Positions 1-9,267 of a stretch of 64,000 nt of DNA are shown here, one piece after another. Made by a program: the position numbers and the translations under genes. Below the pieces are notes generated by a model. That model saw nothing but the letters and a program-made list of their open reading frames with translations. It did no database searches and was not told where the DNA came from. This DNA comes from Sphingomonas edaphi (lineage in GTDB: Bacteria; Pseudomonadota; Alphaproteobacteria; Sphingomonadales; Sphingomonadaceae), in the NCBI RefSeq assembly GCF_003583725.1, contig NZ_QXTF01000003.1, positions 124,001 through 188,000 on the forward strand, given 5' to 3'. Positions within the stretch are counted from its first letter, which is position 1. Every line of letters begins with the position of its first letter.

Positions 1-39
1 CTTAATCACGACCCGAATTTCAATAGGAAAGTCAAACAT

Positions 40-873
40 ATGGCAGCTCCAACCCTGATCCTCGCGGCGGCCGCCGCTCCCGCCGGTGAGAACCCCTACG
101 GCCTGCTGCAGGCTCTGAACGAAGGCGGTCTTATCTCGTGGGCAACCTTCATCATCCTCGTCGGCATGTCGGTTTTCAGCTTTTACATCCTGTTCACGAA
201 GCTCCTGCAGCAGCAGAAGATCATGAGCCAAGCGAACAAGGTGCGCGCCAGCTTCTGGAACTCGCCGAACCTGCGCGAAGCTGCTTCGAAGCTCGAAACC
301 CGCAGCGCATATCGTGCGATCGTCGAAGACGCCCTGATCGCCCAGGACCAGCACAGCAAGCTGACCGACCCGGTCGACCAACACGACTGGATGGCTAACT
401 CGCTGGCCCGTTCGCAGGGTTCGATTGGCAACCGCCTCGGTGAAGGTCTGGCCTTCCTCGCGACCGTCGGTTCGACCGCGCCGTTCATCGGCCTGTTTGG
501 TACCGTCGTCGGCATCTATCGCGCGCTGATCAAGATCGGTGCGGCGGGCGATACGTCGATCTCGACCGTTGCCGGCCCCGTCGGTGAAGCGCTGATCATG
601 ACCGCGCTCGGCCTGGTCGTCGCCGTCCCGGCGGTGCTCGCCTACAACTGGCTGATCCGTCGCAACAAGTCGATTTCCGAAGACCTCGCGGCCTTCACCA
701 ACGACGTTCACGGCTACCTGATGTCGAACGGCGCGGTGAAGCCGGCCATGGCGACCGCCGGCAAGACCACGGCGACCAAGACGGCCGCTGCTCCGACGCA
801 GCGCGGTTCGGAACCGGTTCGTCCGGGCCTGACCCCGACGGGTGCTCAGGCGAACCCGACGACGACCCGCTAA
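40..873 (+). CDS. exbB: MotA/TolQ/ExbB proton channel protein
   Basis: Inner-membrane proton-channel subunit that, with ExbD, uses the proton motive force to energise TonB and outer-membrane receptors. The 277-residue product has a short Ala-rich N-terminus, a membrane segment near residues 35-57, a long cytoplasmic stretch, and two more hydrophobic segments near 140-165 and 183-205. The segment with GSTAPFIGLFGTVVGIYRAL is the typical MotA_TolQ_ExbB signature. The C-terminal ~40 residues are a low-complexity Ala/Thr/Pro tail. The start is supported by AGGAAAG about 9 nt upstream. Two exbD genes follow on the same strand. A tonB gene may lie to the left of the window. TolQ is an alternative, but the two ExbD partners favour the TonB system. 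Confidence 0.93.
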   Translation: MAAPTLILAAAAAPAGENPYGLLQALNEGGLISWATFIILVGMSVFSFYILFTKLLQQQKIMSQANKVRASFWNSPNLREAASKLETRSAYRAIVEDALIAQDQHSKLTDPVDQHDWMANSLARSQGSIGNRLGEGLAFLATVGSTAPFIGLFGTVVGIYRALIKIGAAGDTSISTVAGPVGEALIMTALGLVVAVPAVLAYNWLIRRNKSISEDLAAFTNDVHGYLMSNGAVKPAMATAGKTTATKTAAAPTQRGSEPVRPGLTPTGAQANPTTTR

Positions 874-943
874 GCGGAACCTGTCTCCCGGGCTGGCGCA
901 TACCGTCAGCCCGGGGACATGACCCAAGAAGGATAAACGCGGC

Positions 944-1438
944 ATGGCAATGAGCGTAGGCCCCTCCGACTCGGGCGATGAAGACGTCCCAATGTCGGAC
1001 ATCAACACCACGCCCCTCGTGGACGTGATGCTGGTGCTTCTCATCATCTTCCTGATCACGATTCCGGTGGTGGTGCAGTCGGTGCCGATTACCCTGCCCG
1101 AAGTTCAGAACGAGCCGACGATCACCAAGAAGGAAAACGTTTCGCTGACCGTTCGCGGTGGGCCTGGCGGGACCTGCGAGGTGTACTGGAACCTCACGCC
1201 GATGAATAACGAGCAGTTGCTCGATCGCGCGGTTAAGGCGCTTGAGGACCAGATCAAGGCCGTTGGCGGTGTCGAGAACATCACTGACGAGAATATGCCG
1301 GAAGTGCATATCCGCGGTGACGTCAACACTCCGTACAAGTGCATCGGCGGAACTGTCTTCACGATGCAGCGTGCGGGCTTTGCCCGGGTCGGCTTCATTT
1401 CGCAGCCGCCTCCCGGCAGCACCGTCAAGCGTCTCTAA
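944..1438 (+). CDS. exbD: ExbD/TolR-family biopolymer transport protein (first copy)
   Basis: Stator-like partner of ExbB: one N-terminal transmembrane helix and a periplasmic domain. The 164-residue protein has the conserved stretch DINTTPLVDVMLVLLIIFL near residues 17-40, including the aspartate (LVDVML) expected to carry protons in this family. The periplasmic part is longer than in the second copy and contains two cysteines (GTCEVYW and YKCIGG) that could form a disulfide. It lies 70 bp downstream of exbB with a GAAGGA ribosome site, so co-transcription is likely. Two non-identical ExbD proteins after one ExbB is a recurrent arrangement in alphaproteobacterial TonB systems. Confidence 0.92.
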   Translation: MAMSVGPSDSGDEDVPMSDINTTPLVDVMLVLLIIFLITIPVVVQSVPITLPEVQNEPTITKKENVSLTVRGGPGGTCEVYWNLTPMNNEQLLDRAVKALEDQIKAVGGVENITDENMPEVHIRGDVNTPYKCIGGTVFTMQRAGFARVGFISQPPPGSTVKRL

Positions 1439-1455
1439 GTTAGGAGCAAGCCACT

Positions 1456-1890
1456 ATGGCGATGCAAACCACTGGCTCAAACGCCGAAGGCGAGCCGATG
1501 ATGGACATCAACACGACGCCGCTCATCGACGTCATGTTGGTTCTTCTGATCATGTTCATCATCACCATCCCGCCGCAGACCCACGCGGTGAAGCTGGATC
1601 TTCCGCAGGACTCGTCCAACAATCCTCCGCCGCCGATCGACCCGGTCAAGAACAAGATCGTCGTCACCCAGGCCGGAGCGGTGCTCTGGAACGGCGCTCC
1701 GGTGAACCTGACGCAGCTGCGTCAGTATCTGGACGTTACGCAGCAGATGGATCCGGTTCCCGAGCTGCACCTGCAGCCTGAACCCGAAGCACGCTACGTC
1801 ATCGTCGACGAAGTTCTGGCGGTGACGAAGCAGGCGAAGGTTAGCAAGATGGGGTTCGTCGGCAACGAAGCCTATATGAAGGTCTTCTAA
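1456..1890 (+). CDS. exbD: ExbD/TolR-family biopolymer transport protein (second copy)
   Basis: Second ExbD-like subunit, 144 residues, 17 bp after the first. It repeats the signature MDINTTPLIDVMLVLLIMF in the N-terminal membrane helix, with the proton-carrying aspartate conserved. It is followed by a proline-rich linker (NNPPPPIDP) and a short periplasmic domain without cysteines. TAGGAGC just upstream gives a good ribosome site. It shares only the membrane segment closely with the first copy, so it is a diverged paralogue. A strong intrinsic terminator begins 28 nt after the stop and ends the operon. Confidence 0.92.
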   Translation: MAMQTTGSNAEGEPMMDINTTPLIDVMLVLLIMFIITIPPQTHAVKLDLPQDSSNNPPPPIDPVKNKIVVTQAGAVLWNGAPVNLTQLRQYLDVTQQMDPVPELHLQPEPEARYVIVDEVLAVTKQAKVSKMGFVGNEAYMKVF

Positions 1891-1917
1891 GCCTTCGATG
1901 CTTCCATCGAAGAATTT

Positions 1918-1946
1918 GGGCGGTCCCGAGAGGGGCCGCCCTTTTT
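1918..1946 (+). terminator. Rho-independent terminator of exbB-exbD-exbD
   Basis: Ten-base-pair GC-rich stem (1918-1927 with 1932-1941, one T-G wobble), GAGA tetraloop at 1928-1931 and a run of five T at 1942-1946. Confidence 0.9.
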
Positions 1947-2096
1947 CGTTGGCTGTGTGCTGGGCATTGCCGCGGAAAGCGGGGCAACCAGCTTCGGCTT
2001 TGCCGACAATGAGCGTTTCAAAGCTAGCTTCTGGAGCTGTAAAAAATTGATGGGCAGGTAACTGCTTTTCAACTGTAGCCGCGCTAGGCAGCGCAG

Positions 2097-2888
2097 ATGG
2101 ACATCATCGCCGCCCATCAGCAAGGCCTGTTTGAACAATTGGAAGCGGAGGTCGCCGAGCTGGCAGGCCGTCCGCGCGATCATGGGCAACGTGCGATCGT
2201 CCTCCATCATTTGTATGACCACAGCCTCGGAGCTCATGGATGGGCGCTTGCCGAGGCACGGCAGGCACTGCGGATCGCCGCGCGGCTGCAGAAGTTGGAC
2301 CGCTATGTCGAGCGATGGGGCTGGCGCATCCGCGATCGGGAGCTGGCGAAGGCTGCTTTGCAGTTGCTAGCAGATAGCCTTGGTAGCGAAGGACAAGATC
2401 GAACGGCGGTAACCTATCGGGCTTATCGCATGACAGCGACCGCCGCGCTTCTCCCCGTGGCCAAAGAGTGTCTTCCGGGTGATTTGTACGGATTGTTGCT
2501 CCTATGCCATCGATCGCGTCGCGATGCCGCGGCGTGGCCGGCTTGCGAGACCACGGCGCTGGCAGCAGCGAGCGAAAATTGGGCCGGCAGCTCGTCGGAT
2601 GCGGCTGCGATCGAGCATGCGTGGGACGCAATCCGGGCTACCGGCCTTCGCCGCGTTGCTGAACGGTTGCTTGGTAGCCAGGCGCTAGCCAAGGCGGCGA
2701 CGCGGGACGCGCGAAAGGGCGGGTTGAAGCTGGAAGCAGAGGTTCGCAACCACCGGCTGCTTCCTGCAGCTTTCGCCGCCAATCCTGCGCAGCATTTTTA
2801 TGCGTTGCAGTTGGCGCTAGCGAACCGGCGGCGGCAGCAGTGGCGCGAAGCCTGTGACGCAGATGAGGCGGTCGCGCTGGCCGCTTGA
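2097..2888 (+). CDS. Hypothetical protein, alpha-helical, 263 aa
   Basis: I do not recognise this protein. It has 263 residues, is rich in Ala, Arg and Leu, and has no signal peptide or clear membrane segment, so it should be a soluble cytoplasmic helical protein. It contains RYVERWGWRIRDRELAKAAL near residues 72-91 and Trp-rich patches. It follows the exbD terminator by 150 bp and ends 13 bp before the convergent ABC transporter gene, so it is probably its own transcription unit. Codon use looks like its neighbours and the frame is open over its full length, which supports a real gene. No function is proposed. Confidence 0.7.
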   Translation: MDIIAAHQQGLFEQLEAEVAELAGRPRDHGQRAIVLHHLYDHSLGAHGWALAEARQALRIAARLQKLDRYVERWGWRIRDRELAKAALQLLADSLGSEGQDRTAVTYRAYRMTATAALLPVAKECLPGDLYGLLLLCHRSRRDAAAWPACETTALAAASENWAGSSSDAAAIEHAWDAIRATGLRRVAERLLGSQALAKAATRDARKGGLKLEAEVRNHRLLPAAFAANPAQHFYALQLALANRRRQQWREACDADEAVALAA

Positions 2889-2901
2889 GCCTACTGCCCG
2901 G

Positions 2902-4674
2902 CTATGCCGCGAGGCCGTCGAACTGCAGGCGGGCCAAGCGGGCGTAGAGACCGCCCTGAGCCGTTAGGGCAGCGTGATCGCCTTCTTCGACAATTCGTCC
3001 GTGGTCCATCACGACAATCCTGTCGGCCGCTCGAACGGTGGCGAGGCGGTGCGCGATGACGATCGTCGTGCGGTTTTCCATCAAATGGTCGAGCGCATCT
3101 TGCACGAGCCGCTCGCTTTCAGCATCGAGCGCGGAAGTAGCTTCGTCGAGCAGTAGTAGCGGCGCGTCACGGCGAAGCAGGGCGCGGGCGATGGCAATCC
3201 GCTGGCGCTGGCCGCCGGACAGGCGCGCGCCGCCTTCGCCCATGAACGTGTCGAGACCCTCCGGCAGGGCGCGAAGGAAAGTTTCTGCATTCGCGTCCTT
3301 GGCCGCCTCCCAGATCTCGTCCTCTGATGCGTTCCAATTGCCGTAGCGAAGATTGTCGCGGGCGGACGCTGCAAAAATGACCACTTCCTGCGGCACCATC
3401 GCAATGCGTTGCCGAACGTCAGCGGGATCGGCGTTCTTCAGGTCGACGCCATCGAGCAGAACGCGACCGCCTTGCGGATCGTAAAAGCGTTGGGCAAGCT
3501 GGAACAGCGTCGTCTTGCCTGCCCCTGAGGGGCCGACGACGGCAAGCCGTTCCTTAGGACGCACTTCCATGCTGAAATCTTCGAGCGCGGAAGTGTCGGG
3601 GCGGGTTGGATAGCGGAAACTGACTTGGTCGAAGGTGAGTTGGCCTCGTGCCGGCACGGGCAGCGCGACAGGCTTCGCCGGCGCGCGGATTTCCGGCTCG
3701 GCTTTTAATAGCTCGTCGAGCCGTTCCGACGCACCGGCGGCGCGGAGAAGGTCGCCGTAGACTTCTGACAACGCGCCGAACGCACCTGCGAGCAAGCCGC
3801 CATACAGGACGAAGGCGGCGATGGTTCCGCCGGTCATCTCCCCTTTCGCGACATCGACGGCTCCCTGCCAAATGACGAAAGTGATCGCCGAGAACAGTAG
3901 AGAGATAACGATGAACGTCATCGCCGCGCGAAGGGCAATCCTCTTGCGCGCGGTGGCAAAGACAGCTTCCGTAGCCGAAGTAAAGCGCTCGGCCTCGCGA
4001 CCCTGTTGGCCAAAGGCCTGAACGATTTTCATAGCGCCGAGTACTTCGCTGGTGACTGTGCCGACATCGGCGATGCGGTCTTGGCTCTTGGACGATACGG
4101 CGCGAACCTTGCGGCCTAGGACAGTGATCGGAACGACGACCAGCGGGATGCCAAGCAGCATCATACCGGCGAGCTTCGGCGCCAGGATAAAGAGAATGAC
4201 CGCGCAGGCCGTGCCCATGACGATGTTGCGCAAAGCAACGGAAATGGTTGTCCCAACGACTTGTTCGATGATGGTGGTGTCGACCGTGATCCGACTGGTG
4301 ATCTCGGCAGGCCGGTTCTCCTCGAAGAAGCCGGGTGCGAGGCGGAGCAGGTTGCGGTGGACGGCGAGCCGGATGTCGGCGACCACGCGCTCCCCGATCC
4401 AACTGACGAAATAGAAGCGGACGGCAGTGGCAATGGCCATGATAATGACCAGCATGAGCAGGTACTGGAACCAGCGTGCGATATCGCCGCTGCCCGTAAA
4501 ACCGCGATCGATGATCAGTTTGAAGGCATAGGGCACCCCTGACGTCGCGCCCGCTGCGACAAGCAAGGCGACAGCGGCGGCGGCGAGGTGGCCAGGATAG
4601 TTGCGCGCGAACCCCCAGACCATGCCGAGGTTGGAGAGTGACTTGCCCTTGGGGCGGTCCGACGTCGTGGCCAT
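2902..4674 (-). CDS. ABC exporter, fused transmembrane and ATPase domains (MsbA/ABCB-like)
   Basis: Half-transporter of the ABC-B exporter type, 590 residues, expected to act as a homodimer in the inner membrane. The N-terminal ~310 residues carry about six membrane helices. The C-terminal ATPase has Walker A GPSGAGKTT (about residue 380), signature LSGGQRQR (about 484), Walker B LLLLDEATSALD (about 502) and a switch His in IVIAHRL. The ATG at 4674 is preferred to the TTG two codons upstream. It is transcribed divergently from phaZ across a 140-bp gap. The substrate cannot be read from the sequence; lipid or drug export is typical of the family. Confidence 0.92.
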   Translation of the reverse strand: MATTSDRPKGKSLSNLGMVWGFARNYPGHLAAAAVALLVAAGATSGVPYAFKLIIDRGFTGSGDIARWFQYLLMLVIIMAIATAVRFYFVSWIGERVVADIRLAVHRNLLRLAPGFFEENRPAEITSRITVDTTIIEQVVGTTISVALRNIVMGTACAVILFILAPKLAGMMLLGIPLVVVPITVLGRKVRAVSSKSQDRIADVGTVTSEVLGAMKIVQAFGQQGREAERFTSATEAVFATARKRIALRAAMTFIVISLLFSAITFVIWQGAVDVAKGEMTGGTIAAFVLYGGLLAGAFGALSEVYGDLLRAAGASERLDELLKAEPEIRAPAKPVALPVPARGQLTFDQVSFRYPTRPDTSALEDFSMEVRPKERLAVVGPSGAGKTTLFQLAQRFYDPQGGRVLLDGVDLKNADPADVRQRIAMVPQEVVIFAASARDNLRYGNWNASEDEIWEAAKDANAETFLRALPEGLDTFMGEGGARLSGGQRQRIAIARALLRRDAPLLLLDEATSALDAESERLVQDALDHLMENRTTIVIAHRLATVRAADRIVVMDHGRIVEEGDHAALTAQGGLYARLARLQFDGLAA

Positions 4675-4814
4675 GGGCAAGAGCCCTAGCAGTGTGTCTG
4701 CATTGCCTCAATTGCCGCGTTGCGGCGGGTGCAGTGCAGCAAAGAGGGTTGAACGGGGAGCAAAGCGGTTCCACAACCGTTGGCGACCGTGCCCTATCTT
4801 TCCAAGGAATTTTG

Positions 4815-6044
4815 ATGCTTTACGACGCCTATGAGGTGCAACGTTCGCTGCTGACCAGCGCGAGTAAGTTGGCGGGCCTCGGCGCAGGATGGCTGAACAA
4901 CCCGGCCAATCCGTTTGGATATTCATCGATGGGCCCGCTGGTTGCAGCGGGCCTCGATGTATTTGCCCATGCATCGGCGCCGCGCGGCAAGCCGGAGTTC
5001 GGGATCGAGCAGATTACAGTCGGCAAGAAACTTGTCTCCGTCGACGAGGATATCGTTCTGCGCAAGGCTTTCGGGCAGTTGAAGCGTTTCGAGAAGGAGG
5101 GGGTAGAAGGGCAGGAACCGCTGCTGATCGTCGCCCCGATGTCCGGCCACTTTGCTACGCTGCTCCGGGGCACGGTCGAGCGGATGCTTCCGAAGCATGA
5201 CGTGTACATCACGGATTGGCGCGACGCGAAGCTGGTGCCGCTGACGGAAGGTAGCTTCGACCTTGACGATTATGTCGATTATCTCATCGAATACTGCGAG
5301 CTGATCCTCGAGCGAACAGGACAGCGACCGCACATGCTGGCGGTCTGCCAGCCCTCCGTGCCGGCCTATGCCGCGACGGCGGTGATGAACGCAGACAAGA
5401 ACCCTGCGCGGCCGAAGACCCTGGCGATGATGGGCGGCCCGGTCGACACGCGCCGCGCGCCGACGGCGGTCAACACGCTCGCGACCGAGCGACCGCATGG
5501 CTGGTTCCAGCAAAACGTTATAGCCACCGTGCCAATGATCTATCCGGGCGCTGGACGGAAGGTTTACCCAGGCTTCCTGCAGCTAGCGGGGTTCATGACG
5601 ATGAACCTTGGAAACCACCTCATCAGTCATTGGGAAATGTTCAAGCACTTGGTCGTCGGCGACGACGAGAGCGCGGACGCTACGCGTAAATTCTATGATG
5701 AGTATCTCTCAGTGTGCGACATGACCGCTGAGTTCTATCTGCAGACGGTCGATGTCGTATTTCAGCGGCACCTGCTGCCCAAGGGGGAATATGAGCATCG
5801 CGGGAAGCTCGTCGAGCCGGCGGCGATCCGCGATACGGCGCTACTCGCTATCGAGGGCGAGCGCGACGATATCTCGGGCATTGGGCAGACGCGGGCGGCG
5901 CTCGACCTGGCGACGAAGCTGGCGGCGGGAAAGAAGCAGTATCATCTCGCCAAGGGCGTCGGCCATTACGGCATTTTCAACGGCCGAAAGTGGCGAGAGA
6001 AAATCGCGCCCGTCGTTGAAAAGTTCATCGCCGCCAACGCCTAG
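4815..6044 (+). CDS. phaZ: Intracellular polyhydroxyalkanoate depolymerase
   Basis: Intracellular PHA depolymerase that breaks down stored polyhydroxybutyrate granules. The protein has 409 residues, the usual length for this class, and starts MLYDAYEVQRS as in known homologues. Instead of a serine lipase box it has the cysteine motif VCQPSVPAYAA, with the nucleophile at Cys178. The C-terminal region (GEYEHRGKLVEP, then GERDDISGIGQT and VGHYGIFNG) holds the acid and His of the triad. ATG at 4815 has AAGGAA 6 nt upstream and is preferred over earlier in-frame codons. Its stop overlaps the convergent downstream gene's stop in the tetranucleotide CTAG. Confidence 0.93.
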   Translation: MLYDAYEVQRSLLTSASKLAGLGAGWLNNPANPFGYSSMGPLVAAGLDVFAHASAPRGKPEFGIEQITVGKKLVSVDEDIVLRKAFGQLKRFEKEGVEGQEPLLIVAPMSGHFATLLRGTVERMLPKHDVYITDWRDAKLVPLTEGSFDLDDYVDYLIEYCELILERTGQRPHMLAVCQPSVPAYAATAVMNADKNPARPKTLAMMGGPVDTRRAPTAVNTLATERPHGWFQQNVIATVPMIYPGAGRKVYPGFLQLAGFMTMNLGNHLISHWEMFKHLVVGDDESADATRKFYDEYLSVCDMTAEFYLQTVDVVFQRHLLPKGEYEHRGKLVEPAAIRDTALLAIEGERDDISGIGQTRAALDLATKLAAGKKQYHLAKGVGHYGIFNGRKWREKIAPVVEKFIAANA

Positions 6045-7807
6045 ATACGATCCATCCGCAGCCAGTTGGGATTGCCTGTCCATGACCGCTTCAGCGCGGC
6101 CTGGGCGGCAGCGGCGAACTGCCTCCGGCCCAATGCCCGTTCGGACGCTGCGAGGCCGTAGAGCGCCCAACCATTGTTTGGATAGCGACCCAGCGCGGCG
6201 GTGAAGGCCTCTTGCGCCTCCTGATAACGGCCTGCCCGGTAGAGCGCGGCGCCGAGCGACTGATGCACCGGATAATACCAGAAGGGCGGTTCCATGTAGG
6301 GAATGCGCGCTTCGATCTCGATCGCCTTCCGGTAAAGGTCGATCGCGTGAGGCAGGCGGCCGTTGCCGGCGGCGAAGCGGGCGCGGGCGACAGTTTCCGC
6401 CAGCTCCAGCAAGTCAGGCGCAGGCACGCCCTGGTCGATCATCGTCTGGAACTGGCCAGATTGGCGCAAGCGCGTCAGCGACGCGATTTCGCGATCGAAG
6501 GCAGCGCGGTTGCGCTGGCTCGCATAGGCAGTGGCACGCGCATAATGCCGCATGGCCGCGACATAGGGGAGTCGCGGATCCGGCGCTCGCATCGCCAGTA
6601 CCTGCGCCGGCGCGGCAAACTGGGCGGCGGCGAAATAGGGGGCGGCGTTGACTGCCTGGATCCAGGCGATCTTGGTGCTGGTCTCGGTGTCGAGAATTGA
6701 TTGAAGTTTGCGCGCCTCGCTGATCGCGGTGGCCATGTCGCCCGACATTTGAGCCGAGGTCACGATGAAGTGGACGTTGTGCGGATAATAGCCGTAGCGG
6801 ACCATGCCGCGGTCGTTGCTCGCCTTGATATAGGCTTCGTCGGCGCGGGCGGCGTCCACGTTGACCCGGATGGAGTCTTTCCAGCGGCCTAGCCGATAAT
6901 AGATGTGAGCCGGCATGTGGACGAGGTGGCCCGCGCCAGCAGCGAGGGGCTTCGCGAGCCGGTCGGCGGCGGCCTCGGCGCGTTTCGGGTCAGGGCCATT
7001 TTCCATCAGATGGATGTAAAGGTGAGCAGCCTGCGGATGCTCGGGACTGCGGGCAAGCACGGTCTCGACGAGGCTGACTGCCTCGCCAAGGCGCGGCTGC
7101 GGTGTCTTGTCGGGGGTCCAGTAATTCCAAGGAAGCGTGTCCATCGCAGCTTCGGCGGCGAGTAAGGCTACATCATCATTGCCGGGATGCGCTTTGGCGG
7201 CGGCGAGCATGGCGTCGGCGTATGCGGCGTCGAGCGCTGCGCGGTCGGCCTTTGGATCGGCAGAGTAGCGAAGCAGCATTGCAGCCGTCAGCGCCTTCTC
7301 CGACGGGCTTGCCTTGTTCGCCATCCAGTTGGCGTAGCGTGCCACGCCGATTGCGCGGTCGTTGGTCGCGGGGTCCATAGGCGCGTTGATATTGGGGCCG
7401 TGCGCCATCGCTTCGCCCCACCAGCACATGGCACAGCTCGGATCGATGGCCTGCGCAGCGCGGAACGACGCGATCGCGGCGGCATGGTTGAACCCGTAGG
7501 CGTAGCTGAGCCCCTGGTTGAAATAGCGCCGGGCCAGCGGATTGTTCGCAGTGATGGCAAAGTCGACCTTGCCCAGGTCGTCGCGGAGCGGGACGTTGGG
7601 GAGCGTCGCGCCCTGGACGGCGGCAGCGGCGATGGCGAGCCTGGCCCGCATCGACTGTGGCCCTGTCTTGCCGGTGCAGAGGCTGGCCATGCGGACGGTC
7701 GGGTCAAGCAATGCCAATTGTTCGGAAGAGTAGGTTGGGCTCGGCGCCACCCCGACCAATGCGGTGGCCGCCAAAGCAAGGGCTGTTACGCGCACGACAT
7801 CCGTCAT
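6041..7807 (-). CDS. Secreted tetratricopeptide-repeat protein with CxxC and His-rich motifs
   Basis: Protein of 588 residues with a putative N-terminal signal peptide (about 1-28). It is built of helical TPR-like repeats: an early repeat around residues 90-130 ending in a Cys-x-x-Cys pair (SCAMCWWGEAM, about 123-126), and a clear C-terminal set near 490-570. Between them lies the His-rich motif GHLVHMPAHIYYRLGRW and later YGYYPHNVHF, which could bind metal or haem. ATG at 7807 has GGGAGG about 5 nt upstream and is preferred to the ATG at 7822. The role is unknown. It sits between phaZ (convergent, sharing CTAG) and a drug exporter on the same strand. Confidence 0.85.
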   Translation of the reverse strand: MTDVVRVTALALAATALVGVAPSPTYSSEQLALLDPTVRMASLCTGKTGPQSMRARLAIAAAAVQGATLPNVPLRDDLGKVDFAITANNPLARRYFNQGLSYAYGFNHAAAIASFRAAQAIDPSCAMCWWGEAMAHGPNINAPMDPATNDRAIGVARYANWMANKASPSEKALTAAMLLRYSADPKADRAALDAAYADAMLAAAKAHPGNDDVALLAAEAAMDTLPWNYWTPDKTPQPRLGEAVSLVETVLARSPEHPQAAHLYIHLMENGPDPKRAEAAADRLAKPLAAGAGHLVHMPAHIYYRLGRWKDSIRVNVDAARADEAYIKASNDRGMVRYGYYPHNVHFIVTSAQMSGDMATAISEARKLQSILDTETSTKIAWIQAVNAAPYFAAAQFAAPAQVLAMRAPDPRLPYVAAMRHYARATAYASQRNRAAFDREIASLTRLRQSGQFQTMIDQGVPAPDLLELAETVARARFAAGNGRLPHAIDLYRKAIEIEARIPYMEPPFWYYPVHQSLGAALYRAGRYQEAQEAFTAALGRYPNNGWALYGLAASERALGRRQFAAAAQAALKRSWTGNPNWLRMDRI

Positions 7808-7848
7808 CGCCACCTCCCGCATTCATCGCCGGTAGATGGACAGGTCCT

Positions 7849-9267
7849 TTACACCGTTTCGGTCCCGGAGTCAGCGTGCCGCCAGTTACCGGACAAGCCG
7901 AAGAAGGCGGCTACGCCGCCCAAGGCTGCCACGACGCCCATCATCCTCAGCGCCATAGCGAACGGGCGGAGCAGCGCATCGCCTTGCGCGACAAGCACGG
8001 CCCCGAGCAGCGCAACGATAATCAAGCCTCCGAGCCTCGAGAGGGCGCTGTTCAAGCCGGAAGCCATGCCGGTCTGGTGGCGGCTAACTGAGGCGAGGAC
8101 GGTGCTGGTCAACGGGGCGACGGCCAACGCCATTCCGGTCGACATTACCAGGATCGCAGGGAAAGCGTGGGTCCAGTAGCTTTGACTTTCGGCGAGGCGC
8201 GACGCGAGGGCGAGACCAATGCCAACAATGATTGGGCCGATCGTGAGTGGCCAGCGCGGCCCGATCTTTTCCGCTAGCTTACCCATCATGCGGGAGGCCC
8301 CGCCGATCAGTATGGACAGCGGTAGAAGGGCCAATCCTGCCTCGACGGGCGAATAACCCCCCGCCTCGATCAGGGTGAAGGGGATAAGCAGCATGGCCCC
8401 GCCAAATGCGCCGTAGAGCAGGAAGGTCATCAGGTTTAGCGATGTGAAGCAGCGATTGCCGAATAGCGACAACGGCACCATCGCCTTGTCGCCGAGACGC
8501 CGCTCGTAGAGTCCGAAGGCAACCAGCAGCGCGAGTCCGGCGGCGATCGCTCCGCCCGCCAGCGTCGACAATGCAAAGGTCTGCGACCAGAGTGTCAGAC
8601 CGTAGGTCGCTGCGCCCAGCCCAAGCGTCGCTAGCGCCGCGCCGCCGAGGTCGAGTCGTGCGCTGCCCGGATCGCTGACTTCTTCGACGCGGGTCAGTGC
8701 GATGACAATGGCGACACCGACGAAGGGGATGTTGACGTAAAAAATACTGGGCCAGCCGAACTGCTGCACGAGCCAGCCGCCGGCGAGTGGAGCAATTGCC
8801 GCGCTTATCGCACCGGCCGCGGCCCAGGTGCCCACAGCCTGGCCGCGGGCCTCGCCGCTATAGGCGCCGTTGAGCAGGGCGAGACTGTTGGGCAGCAGCA
8901 ACGCCGCGCCGACGCCCTGCAATGCACGCCCTGCCAATAGGGTTTGGAGCGATCCCGCCAGCGCGCATACCAGCGAAGCGATACCGAACAGGACGGTACC
9001 GATGACCAGCCAGCGGCGCCGTCCTTGGTGATCGCCGAGCGCCCCACCGAGAAGAATCAGCGCGGCGAGGGGAAGGGTGTAGGCGTTGACGACCCACTGG
9101 ACCTCGGCTGCCCCGGCACCGGTATCGGCACGAATGGCGGGCAGAGCGACGTTGAGGATCGAACCATCGATGAAGCTGAGCGATGAGGCCGCGACGGACA
9201 TGACCAGCGTCCATGCCGGGTGGGCGACATCATGCTGGCCCGGCCTCTCCCGCGCGCGGGCGCTCAT
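7849..9267 (-). CDS. MFS transporter, DHA2-like drug:H+ antiporter family
   Basis: Major facilitator of 472 residues with roughly 13-14 hydrophobic segments, as in the DHA2 (EmrB/QacA) family. Diagnostic stretches include SSLSFIDGSILNVALPAI in helix 1 and LGDHQGRRRWLVIG in the helix 2-3 loop. It probably exports drugs or other small toxic molecules using the proton gradient. The start at 9267 overlaps the stop of the upstream small gene in ATGA, which argues for translational coupling and against the longer frame from 9303. No HlyD-type adaptor is next to it, unlike the emrAB pair at 45-48 kb. Confidence 0.88.
   Translation of the reverse strand: MSARARERPGQHDVAHPAWTLVMSVAASSLSFIDGSILNVALPAIRADTGAGAAEVQWVVNAYTLPLAALILLGGALGDHQGRRRWLVIGTVLFGIASLVCALAGSLQTLLAGRALQGVGAALLLPNSLALLNGAYSGEARGQAVGTWAAAGAISAAIAPLAGGWLVQQFGWPSIFYVNIPFVGVAIVIALTRVEEVSDPGSARLDLGGAALATLGLGAATYGLTLWSQTFALSTLAGGAIAAGLALLVAFGLYERRLGDKAMVPLSLFGNRCFTSLNLMTFLLYGAFGGAMLLIPFTLIEAGGYSPVEAGLALLPLSILIGGASRMMGKLAEKIGPRWPLTIGPIIVGIGLALASRLAESQSYWTHAFPAILVMSTGMALAVAPLTSTVLASVSRHQTGMASGLNSALSRLGGLIIVALLGAVLVAQGDALLRPFAMALRMMGVVAALGGVAAFFGLSGNWRHADSGTETV

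Noticed and set aside
3554-4774. 406-codon frame on the same strand as the ABC exporter
   Set aside because: Different reading frame of the exporter, rich in Arg/His/Pro; no domain.
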